Shown: positions 1 to 5,366 of the stretch, piece by piece
How the letters are laid out: every line of letters starts with the position of its first letter
Position numbering within the stretch: the first letter of the stretch is position 1
Assembly (NCBI GenBank): GCA_004356385.1
Contig: SMXL01000083.1
Span: 1-5,926 of the forward strand
Direction of reading: 5' to 3'
DNA from: Bacteroidota bacterium
GTDB lineage: Bacteria; Bacteroidota; Rhodothermia; Rhodothermales; UBA10348
DNA: 5,926 nucleotides
Position numbers and translations under genes: made by a program
Notes under the pieces: generated by a model
What the model saw: the letters and a program-made list of their open reading frames with translations, nothing else
Database searches by the model: none
What the model was told of the DNA's origin: nothing

Positions 1-689
1 ACTTCCAACCGCTGATTTGAATGCCGATCCGCCAACTTTCTGGCCGGATCGAGGAAAATGTAATCGTGGCCTCCCATGACGTACAGAATCGGGCACGGAC
101 CCGCTATCTTCGCCCAATCTTTCAGATAGGCGAAAACTTCCTTCGTAAGATTCAGCCACCGTTTGAACTCGTCGGGCGAGACTTTTTTTGCCTCCTCTCT
201 AAAAACTTCCCTCGACTCCCGAGCCCTTTTTCCGGGCATGATAATCCACGCGAACATTCGATAGAGAGAGCGGAAGGGAATCGTGTATTTCAGTGTATGA
301 CCCACCGAGACCAGAAATCGGGCCCATGCGTTGAAGTCAGTTATTGCACCTGCCATAATCATACTCTTCACGCGTTCGGGTGCGATGTCGCCAACGCATC
401 GAATCAAGATGGACCCCAACGACACCCCCACAAAATGGGCCGATTCAATGCCCACGTGGTCAAGTACGGCGACAATATCGGCGCTGATTGAGGGCAGTGA
501 ATAATTGCCGTCTGGACCGTGATAATCGCTTGAACGGCCGTGTCCACGAAGATCGACCAGTAGCACATTTACAGCGGCCCGAAAATCACGCAGCTGCTTG
601 AACCAGATCGCCGAGCTGCCACCCGCTCCGTGGACCAGGACCACCCAGTCGCTCTCCTTTCGGGCTAAAAACGTCTTGTAGTACAGCAT
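1..689 (-). CDS. Alpha/beta hydrolase, C-terminus cut by window edge
   Basis: The minus strand is open from ATG at 689 to the left edge, giving 229 residues with no stop, so the gene continues outside. An in-frame TAG lies two codons upstream of the ATG, which fixes this as the earliest start. Seen directly: an oxyanion-hole motif LVHGAGG (residues 18-24), a second-strand motif DLRGHGRSS (46-54), a nucleophile elbow GVSLG with Ser90, a cap-like helical stretch around 120-195, and VMGGHD with the probable acid Asp209. The catalytic His should lie beyond the edge. These are the marks of the alpha/beta hydrolase (Abhydrolase) fold acting in the cytoplasm; there is no signal peptide. The substrate cannot be read from the sequence; esterase, lactonase and MenH-like roles are all possible. 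It diverges from the metallo-hydrolase gene across a 188-bp spacer. Confidence 0.9.
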   Translation of the reverse strand, partial: MLYYKTFLARKESDWVVLVHGAGGSSAIWFKQLRDFRAAVNVLLVDLRGHGRSSDYHGPDGNYSLPSISADIVAVLDHVGIESAHFVGVSLGSILIRCVGDIAPERVKSMIMAGAITDFNAWARFLVSVGHTLKYTIPFRSLYRMFAWIIMPGKRARESREVFREEAKKVSPDEFKRWLNLTKEVFAYLKDWAKIAGPCPILYVMGGHDYIFLDPARKLADRHSNQRLE

Positions 690-715
690 AGACTACGCTT
701 CAGGTGTCTCATGTA

Positions 716-744
716 ATGATCGAAGTATACGCCAGAATCGTCAA
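716..744 (-). promoter_or_regulatory. Possible sigma70-like promoter for the alpha/beta hydrolase
   Basis: On the minus strand TTGACG (744-739) and GATCAT (721-716) are separated by 17 bp, matching the -35 and -10 consensus at five and four of six positions. A start site near 709 would give a leader of about 20 nt before the ATG at 689. A competing -10-like TATACT overlaps the spacer. If the organism uses Bacteroidota-type promoters this match may be accidental. Confidence 0.25.
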
Positions 745-754
745 ATCGATATTT

Positions 755-768
755 ATAACGGCCGTTAT
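755..768. promoter_or_regulatory. Perfect 14-bp palindrome, candidate operator
   Basis: ATAACGGCCGTTAT is a perfect inverted repeat in the 188-bp spacer between two divergent genes. It sits about 10 bp upstream of the candidate -35 of the hydrolase gene, where a dimeric regulator could act on one or both genes. No regulator gene is in the window, so the binding protein is unknown. Confidence 0.35.
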
Positions 769-875
769 CAGACACACGAGATGTGCAACGGCCATGGGTT
801 CTCGCCTCCCGGGCACAATCCACCGAACCAGTTTGTAGCTTCACGCATCTCTTTGCTTTATGACCAACTACCAGT

Positions 876-891
876 AAATGAATATTCATTT
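876..891. repeat. Perfect 16-bp palindrome across the metallo-hydrolase start codon
   Basis: AAATGAATATTCATTT reads the same on both strands and contains the ATG at 878. Its second half encodes Asn-Ile-His, which are typical N-terminal residues in this family, so the symmetry may be a by-product of coding. In mRNA it could fold only poorly because there is no loop. Confidence 0.35.
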
Positions 892-1708
892 TTGGGGCGT
901 TCGAGGCTCCATCGCGTCGCCCGGTCCATCAACAGCGAAATATGGTGGAAACACCATGTGTATCACTATTTCACTGGATCAGGAGAACACACTGGTTTTA
1001 GACGCCGGAACAGGACTTTACAGGTTCGGGCAAGAGGCGACAAGAGGACCCCATACGTATTACTTCTTGATTTCTCACGTCCACTGGGATCATATTGGTG
1101 GATTTCCCATGTTTCGTCCGCACATGAATAAGGACGTATCGATTCAATTGTTGAGCGAGATGCATCCCGAACTGGCGGACCTTTTTCTTTCGCAGCTCGA
1201 CGGCATTCATTTTCCAATTAGGCGCGACGAAGTGTGCGCGACGATCGAAGAAAACCCGGACGTGAACGGCTCGCTCGGTAAGTTCGGACTTGAGGTATCC
1301 TGGATCAGGGTAAACCACTCTGGTACGTGCTTCGGTTATCGAATTTCCAACGACAGCAACTCAGTCGTGTATATCACCGATCACGAAATTGACGCCACTC
1401 GGAACGAAAACGCTTCATTTGAACAACTCGCGGAGTTCTGCTCCGGAGCCGACGTCTTGATTCACGACGCTCAGTACACGGACGACGAAATACAGACCAA
1501 ATGCGGATGGGGACACAGTTCCGTCAATCGAGTTTGCGACTTGGCTTCTGCAGCCGACGTTGGCCGTCTCGTACTTTGCCACCACGATCCGCTTCGAACA
1601 GATTCCGAGTTGGACCAAATCGCTGAAGATGTTCGGGCGTTTCTTGAAGCGTCCGGGGCGCCGTGCGCGTCGGACGTGGCGTATGAAGGAATGGAAATTC
1701 CTTTTTAG
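878..1708 (+). CDS. MBL-fold metallo-hydrolase
   Basis: This 276-residue cytoplasmic protein is a metallo-beta-lactamase-fold hydrolase. It opens with WGVRGSI (6-12) and GGNT (23-26), then LDAGTG (41-46). The dinuclear metal site is complete: HVHWDH (His67, His69, Asp71, His72), His147 in NHSG, Asp168 in ITDHE and His235/His236 in LCHHDP. LIHDAQY (194-200) and GWGHSS (210-215) match the RNase Z/PhnP-like branch, so a phosphodiester substrate is plausible. Related proteins are often annotated as cyclic-nucleotide or cyclic-phosphate phosphodiesterases; the actual substrate is inference. An in-frame TAA directly precedes the ATG, so the start is secure, although no Shine-Dalgarno sequence is visible. 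It is divergent from the hydrolase and its stop overlaps the stop of the convergent membrane protein gene. Confidence 0.92.
   Translation: MNIHFWGVRGSIASPGPSTAKYGGNTMCITISLDQENTLVLDAGTGLYRFGQEATRGPHTYYFLISHVHWDHIGGFPMFRPHMNKDVSIQLLSEMHPELADLFLSQLDGIHFPIRRDEVCATIEENPDVNGSLGKFGLEVSWIRVNHSGTCFGYRISNDSNSVVYITDHEIDATRNENASFEQLAEFCSGADVLIHDAQYTDDEIQTKCGWGHSSVNRVCDLASAADVGRLVLCHHDPLRTDSELDQIAEDVRAFLEASGAPCASDVAYEGMEIPF
1686..1706 (+). terminator. Hairpin plus T-run inside the last codons of the metallo-hydrolase
   Basis: AAGGAAT (1686-1692) and ATTCCTT (1697-1703) form a perfect 7-bp stem with a GGAA loop, running into five T residues (1702-1706) just before the TAG is completed. This has the form of a factor-independent terminator for plus-strand transcription. 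The stem is A+T-rich and therefore not strong. Because the convergent gene ends on top of this one, there is no downstream spacer for a terminator, which makes an in-gene one sensible. Confidence 0.45.
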
Positions 1709-2379
1709 TAGCGTAGTGGCAGAGAAACGTGTAAATGATCGGCCGTGCCGGTGTGTCGTAGCGTCGATAATCCCATCAAATCGAAGTAGACTTTAGTCAT
1801 CAAATTCTGAAGCCGTGTCCGGCCCCTTGTTCTCAGATCGACCGCGTGGACATATCCGTCTTCCTGCTCAAAGTGAAATGAACTCGCTCGAGATGACAGA
1901 CCCATTGCCCGGTAATCTTCCGGGACTCTCTCTGTGTCTGTCACGACAACATGGCCGTCGAGAAGAACAAGCGTACTCAACGCAACCCTCAGGACGGGAT
2001 GGAGGTGACGATACGTCGCCTGCAGGTCTTCTGTTTTTACATTTGAAACCGAGATGAACACCAGAAGATAGACGCAGTAAACGATCAGTATCAGGGCAGT
2101 AAATCGAACGACTTTGAATCCGGGTTTTCCACCCAATTTTCTACCAACTACCCACACGACCGCGCCCAGGATGAGGGCCGCCGCCAAAGCAGAAAGAATG
2201 AGGGCCATCCAGCCGCTCATCTGCTTCACGACATACAACCACGTGGATAACCTCACCAACAGAATGAACGGTAACGCAACGGCGACAGGCAATCCGAATA
2301 TCCATCTTTTCCATCGAATGCGTCGCTTCGCCGTACCTATTCCCGACGTTCCTTTGGATCTCGTCGCTCTTGATCGCAT
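1705..2379 (-). CDS. Membrane protein with M15 peptidase-like periplasmic domain
   Basis: The 224-residue product starts with a basic tail, then has three likely membrane helices at about 28-51, 55-79 and 91-112. The positively charged loop (80-92) between helices 2 and 3 and the charged N-terminus predict an inside N-terminus and a periplasmic C-terminal domain. That domain holds TDTERVPEDYRAMGL (147-161), His169, DGYVHAVDL (174-182), TLRH (206-209) and TADHLHVSLP (212-221). M15 zinc peptidases (VanX/VanY, phage L-Ala-D-Glu peptidases) use His, Asp and a (D/E)xxH motif; His169, Asp181 and Asp214-x-x-His217 could supply these, although the His-to-Asp spacing is 12 rather than the usual 7. A peptidoglycan-cleaving role is therefore inference. 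An in-frame TAG five codons upstream fixes the ATG. The gene is convergent with the metallo-hydrolase (4-bp stop overlap) and divergent from the thioredoxin gene. Confidence 0.85.
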   Translation of the reverse strand: MRSRATRSKGTSGIGTAKRRIRWKRWIFGLPVAVALPFILLVRLSTWLYVVKQMSGWMALILSALAAALILGAVVWVVGRKLGGKPGFKVVRFTALILIVYCVYLLVFISVSNVKTEDLQATYRHLHPVLRVALSTLVLLDGHVVVTDTERVPEDYRAMGLSSRASSFHFEQEDGYVHAVDLRTRGRTRLQNLMTKVYFDLMGLSTLRHTGTADHLHVSLPLRY

Positions 2380-2488
2380 TCCAGTCGATATCTACCGCAG
2401 TAAAACGGGATCGGGATACGTTTAGACCCCGTCAGGGTTACGAATCCATGGCGGGGAGCCTTTTTCTATCGGGAATCGCATTTTACCC

Positions 2489-2516
2489 AGCCGATGAAGT
2501 AATAATTTGATCGGCT
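2489..2516. repeat. Short inverted repeat in the divergent spacer
   Basis: AGCCGAT (2489-2495) and ATCGGCT (2510-2516) are perfect inverted copies separated by a 14-nt A+T-rich loop. It lies roughly midway in the 197-bp spacer between the divergent membrane-protein and thioredoxin genes. It could be an operator half-site pair or simply chance. There is no T-run, so it is not a terminator. The rest of the spacer shows no convincing promoter or riboswitch. Confidence 0.25.
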
Positions 2517-2576
2517 TCGCTACTGATTGGTTCATGCAACCCTTTCTGAAGTGAGATCCGACCTTAATATTTGTCA

Positions 2577-3218
2577 ATGACTGACCAGAATACCAGCGAC
2601 AGAAAGAAAACTCCTGAAAAGGTGAGACCTCGAAAGCGAATTTTGTGGGACTGGGCGATTGTTATAGGAATTTTTCTAGTTCTTACCCAGACGCCGTACG
2701 GCACGCAGATTCAGAGTTGGCTTCAACGCGGACTCCTTTGGACCGGTGTTTTTCAACCCGACATCGAGTTGGCGGAAGAGGACATTGTCAGCGCCAATTA
2801 TGACATCCCGCTGGTTACACTCGACGGGGAAGCGACCTCGCTGCGGGCCCTTCGAGGAAAGGTCCTGTTTATCAATGTCTGGGCGACATGGTGTGCTCCG
2901 TGTCTGGCGGAGATGCCCTTTATCCAAACCCTATACGATGAGATTCAGGATAACCGGATCGCGTTCGTTATGGTATCTACAGACGAAACCAGAGAAATCG
3001 CCGAAAAGTTTATTCAGGCAAGAAATTTCACGTTTCCCGTCTATCACCTGACCGGGCCAATGCCCCGTCCATACACGAGTTCGTTGATACCCACTACCTA
3101 CATCGTCTCAGCCGATGGAGACGTCGTGGCCGTTCACCGCGGGATGGCGAATTATAACTCCAATCGTTTCAAGAAATTTTTGATGGCACTGGCCAATGAC
3201 GCAAGACACAATCTCTAA
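2577..3218 (+). CDS. Membrane-anchored TlpA/ResA-like thiol-disulfide oxidoreductase
   Basis: From ATG at 2577 the protein has 213 residues. A basic cytoplasmic tail (1-22) leads into one uncleaved membrane helix (about 23-40), so the thioredoxin-fold domain should face the periplasm. The domain (about 75-205) has the family layout: DIPLVTLDGEATSL at the entry, GKVLFINVWATWC (94-106), the redox motif Cys106-Ala-Pro-Cys109 followed by EMP, and the cis-proline region IPTTYIV with Pro172. Members reduce or resolve disulfides of exported proteins, for example in cytochrome c maturation; no such partner gene is visible here. A TTG at 2571 is an alternative start two codons earlier, and an in-frame TAA at 2565 rules out anything further upstream. 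No Shine-Dalgarno sequence is seen. Only 8 bp separate its stop from that of the convergent cupin. Confidence 0.93.
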   Translation: MTDQNTSDRKKTPEKVRPRKRILWDWAIVIGIFLVLTQTPYGTQIQSWLQRGLLWTGVFQPDIELAEEDIVSANYDIPLVTLDGEATSLRALRGKVLFINVWATWCAPCLAEMPFIQTLYDEIQDNRIAFVMVSTDETREIAEKFIQARNFTFPVYHLTGPMPRPYTSSLIPTTYIVSADGDVVAVHRGMANYNSNRFKKFLMALANDARHNL

Positions 3219-3226
3219 ACGATCCC

Positions 3227-3598
3227 TTATGAGTCCGATCGCAAATAGTCATCGGTCTTGTCGATCCAGTCCTGGCGGGGGGGAGAAAAGATATCCACGT
3301 CCAACGTGTCCTCCAGCGCCTCCGCTTTGTGCCAGCAATATGAAGGGATATGGAGTACTTCTCCAGCGTGAACATCTACCACATCCAACTCGTCCTCGCC
3401 GATCCAGAATCGCAGCGATCCTTCGAGGATATACGTCAGCTGCTCATTATCATGCTGGTGTCGAGGCACAATGCAACCTTTCTTTAGGTATACATGCGCC
3501 AACATCATTCTCTCGCCCGTTATCAGCCGTCGATCCAGAGAATTCGACACTCTCTCTTTGGGCATTTCGTCCCAGCGGTAATGGGTAACTTCACTCAT
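3227..3598 (-). CDS. Small cupin-domain protein (KdgF-like single cupin)
   Basis: This 123-residue protein is a single cupin barrel. Motif 1 is GCIVPRHQHDNEQ (41-53), with likely metal ligands His47, His49 and Gln53 (or Glu52), followed by YILEGSLRFWIG. Motif 2 is GEVLHIPSYCWH (79-90), with His90 as the remaining ligand and Tyr87 where many cupins have Gly. The tail LDVDIFSPPRQDW (99-111) is a signature I recognise from a widespread family of small cupins annotated only as cupin-domain proteins; the Gln ligand resembles KdgF-type cupins that open or isomerise sugar-derived substrates. The reaction here is unknown. AGGTG lies 4 bp before the ATG and is one of the few plausible ribosome-binding sites in the window. 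A C7 run in codons 106-108 (3277-3283) does not break the frame. Its start is only 14 bp from that of the divergent acyltransferase gene. Confidence 0.93.
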   Translation of the reverse strand: MSEVTHYRWDEMPKERVSNSLDRRLITGERMMLAHVYLKKGCIVPRHQHDNEQLTYILEGSLRFWIGEDELDVVDVHAGEVLHIPSYCWHKAEALEDTLDVDIFSPPRQDWIDKTDDYLRSDS

Positions 3599-3612
3599 GG
3601 CACCTAGTTAGC

Positions 3613-4596
3613 ATGGTTGTTGATCAGAATTCGACCGGTCGCCATGTTACGACATATTCAGGATTATCGACGACCTTGAGAAATCCAGATCAATCGCAAG
3701 GTGAACAGGTGATTGGAGAATCCATAAAGGATTTCTATCCCAACGTGTATCCCACGTATCCGAATCGTTTACCCCGTGAATCGCTTGCCTCAGGAGGGTA
3801 TTCGCTCCGGTTTGCAGAGTCCGAAGAGGAACTGGACGCGATTTATCAATTGCGGTATGATGTGTTCAATCTGGAACTGGCCGAAGGATTGAATACATCG
3901 CACGAAACGGGCCGCGACGAAGACGAGTTCGATCGATTCAATCACCATCTCTACGTTGTCGAGGAGTTAACGGGAATCTGCGTCGGTACGTATCGTATGC
4001 AAACTTCTGAAATGGCGGCCACCGGAATCGGCTTTTATGCCAGAACAGAATTCGACTTTTCTACTTTTCCCGAATCGATTTTTAATAACAGCGTTGAAAT
4101 TGGTAGGGCTTGCATCGCCTCCGGGCATCGCACCCTTCGCGTGCTCCATCTCTTATGGAGAGGGTTAGGTATCTATTTGACACACAATGAGATGAGATAC
4201 TTATTCGGATGTTGTTCATTAACAAGTCAAGACGAGCGTGAAGGACTCGCGGTGTATCGATACCTCCAGGAAAACGGCCACGTTCTCACAGACTGGACCC
4301 TATATCCACTCGCTGAAAATGAATGCCGCAGTTTCGAACTCGTCGACCAGGGTGAACTTGGTGCCGACGCCAGCACACAAACCGAGGCGGATCCCGACTC
4401 CGAACCGGAAGCGAGCACGAACTCTCCGGAGACCGTTAAAATTCCACGGTTGATGAGAACATATCTCTCGCAGGGATCTAAAATTTGCGGACCGCCGGCC
4501 ATTGATCGTGCGTTCAAGACCATTGACTACCTGGCCCTGTTCGACACGCAAACGATGTCCAAAAGCGCTCTCGCGTTTTACCATATCGTAGGATGA
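3613..4596 (+). CDS. OlsB-type GNAT N-acyltransferase (PF13444-like)
   Basis: This 327-residue protein carries the hallmarks of the OlsB/hemolysin-type GNAT family that transfers a 3-hydroxyacyl chain from acyl carrier protein to an amino-acid amine. Seen: RYDVFNLEL (81-89), a DEDEFD stretch (102-107), HLYVVEE (112-118), VGTYRMQ (124-130), GFYARTEFDF (140-149), VEIGRACI (161-168), LLWRGLGIY (180-188), YLFGCCSL (196-203) and the C-terminal block IPRLMRTYL (277-285) with CGPPAID (292-298) and DYLALFD (305-311). An acidic Ser/Thr/Glu/Asp-rich insert (about 248-275) separates core and C-terminal block. The amino-acid acceptor (ornithine, glycine or other) cannot be told. The first 60 residues are variable and the ATG lacks a Shine-Dalgarno site; GTG at 3709, preceded by AAGG, is a credible alternative start. 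It is the first gene of the operon and its TGA overlaps the next ATG. Confidence 0.92.
   Translation: MVVDQNSTGRHVTTYSGLSTTLRNPDQSQGEQVIGESIKDFYPNVYPTYPNRLPRESLASGGYSLRFAESEEELDAIYQLRYDVFNLELAEGLNTSHETGRDEDEFDRFNHHLYVVEELTGICVGTYRMQTSEMAATGIGFYARTEFDFSTFPESIFNNSVEIGRACIASGHRTLRVLHLLWRGLGIYLTHNEMRYLFGCCSLTSQDEREGLAVYRYLQENGHVLTDWTLYPLAENECRSFELVDQGELGADASTQTEADPDSEPEASTNSPETVKIPRLMRTYLSQGSKICGPPAIDRAFKTIDYLALFDTQTMSKSALAFYHIVG
4593..4596 (+). other. ATGA stop/start overlap, acyltransferase pair
   Basis: The TGA of the OlsB-type gene (4594-4596) shares bases with the ATG of the PlsC-type gene (4593-4595). With no independent ribosome-binding site visible, reinitiation by the terminating ribosome is likely, which would keep the two enzymes in proportion. 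Confidence 0.9.
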
Positions 4597-5366
4597 GACA
4601 TCTTCGAGCCGTTGTTCGAATCATTCTGATTGTATTGTCGACAGGAACGCTCTGCGTAGCTTGGCTGATCGGTAGCCTTCTCGGACTGGGATCTGCTAGA
4701 TTCCGGGAAATCGTGAGATTCCATATCGTTCGCACGTGGGCCATCATCCTCACGGCGGTCATGGGGATGAAACGAACCGTCAAAGGTAGCGAGCCGCTCC
4801 CTCCTTTCTGCCTCGTGGCGAATCACCTTTCGTACGTCGATATACTGCTCATATTGACGCGGGTCCGGGGAGTCTTCATCTCTCGTGCGGACATCAGAAA
4901 GTGGCCGGTCATCGGCGCCCTCACCTATTTTAGTGGCTCCATCTTTATCGACCGGTTGAGTGCAAAAGATGTTGTTCGAGTCAATGCCCAGATTGAAAAG
5001 GTCTTGGCCAACAACCAGGGAATTATTTTTTTCCCGGAGGCGACGTCGACTCGGGGAGCAGAGGTCGCACGATTCAAATCATCGTTGTTGGAGTACCCGG
5101 TACAAAAAGGAATTCCGGTGCATTTTGCTGCGATCAGTTATCAAACAATGCCCGGCGATCCGGTTGCAGGCGACGCCGTTTGTTGGTGGGGAGGCATGAC
5201 ATTTTCGAATCATTTGTATCAACTGTTAACAATTCGTCGTTTCGAGGCACTAATCCACTTTGGAGAAACTCCGGTTTACGGAAGGAATCGAAAAGATCTA
5301 GCAGCCCTCCTCAGAGAGAAAACGACAGAAATATTTGTCCCAGTTATTCAATCAGACCGTACATGA
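4593..5366 (+). CDS. PlsC/OlsA-type lysophospholipid acyltransferase
   Basis: The 257-residue protein belongs to the 1-acyl-glycerol-3-phosphate acyltransferase (PlsC) family. One hydrophobic segment (about 7-32) and a second weaker one (about 45-58) place it at the inner membrane. Motif I is NHLSYVD, giving the catalytic His78 and Asp83; motif II is GSIFIDR (115-121); motif III is FFPEATSTRG (146-155), with Glu149 and Ala in place of the usual Gly; motif IV is around GIPVHFAAISY (173-183). The family transfers an acyl chain to a hydroxyl, usually at sn-2 of lysophosphatidate. Directly after an OlsB-type enzyme, an OlsA-like role (O-acylation of the 3-hydroxyacyl-amino acid) is the better inference, though general phospholipid synthesis remains possible. 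The ATG overlaps the preceding stop and its own TGA overlaps the next ATG, so the three genes are probably translated in a coupled way. Confidence 0.95.
   Translation: MRHLRAVVRIILIVLSTGTLCVAWLIGSLLGLGSARFREIVRFHIVRTWAIILTAVMGMKRTVKGSEPLPPFCLVANHLSYVDILLILTRVRGVFISRADIRKWPVIGALTYFSGSIFIDRLSAKDVVRVNAQIEKVLANNQGIIFFPEATSTRGAEVARFKSSLLEYPVQKGIPVHFAAISYQTMPGDPVAGDAVCWWGGMTFSNHLYQLLTIRRFEALIHFGETPVYGRNRKDLAALLREKTTEIFVPVIQSDRT
5363..5366 (+). other. ATGA stop/start overlap, acyltransferase to DinB-like gene
   Basis: The TGA of the PlsC-type gene (5364-5366) overlaps an ATG (5363-5365) that opens the DinB-like frame. This overlap, and the point where family-like residues begin, is why the DinB-like start is placed here rather than at an ATG 183 bp upstream, which would lie deep within the PlsC coding region. 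Confidence 0.88.

Noticed and set aside
21..491. Plus-strand reading frame of 156 codons
   Set aside because: It lies antisense to the alpha/beta hydrolase, whose frame holds clear catalytic motifs; the plus-strand translation shows no domain.
1815..2425. Two plus-strand frames antisense to the membrane protein
   Set aside because: Neither shows a domain, while the minus frame has membrane helices, a conserved-looking C-terminal domain and a well-bounded start and stop.
2427..2456. CCCCG...CGGGG stem followed by AGCCTTTTT
   Set aside because: The stem is only 5 bp with a 20-nt loop, and no plus-strand gene ends upstream, so a terminator here would have nothing to stop.
3277..3283. Run of seven G (C7 in the cupin mRNA) as a possible frameshift or phase-variation site
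   Set aside because: The frame runs through it into the expected SPPRQDW tail, so the gene is intact; seven bases at the 3' end is weak evidence of slippage.
3196..3588. Plus-strand frame antisense to the cupin
   Set aside because: The minus frame has both cupin motifs and a family-typical tail; the plus frame is low-complexity and rich in Ser, Arg and Pro.
4227..4826. Several minus-strand frames under the acyltransferase genes
   Set aside because: They are shadows of genes with full motif sets on the plus strand and show no domain of their own.
5180..5362. Upstream extension of the DinB-like frame by 61 codons
   Set aside because: It overlaps PlsC-type coding sequence, has a biased Ser/Arg/Asn composition, and the ATGA overlap at 5363 gives a normal-length DinB protein.
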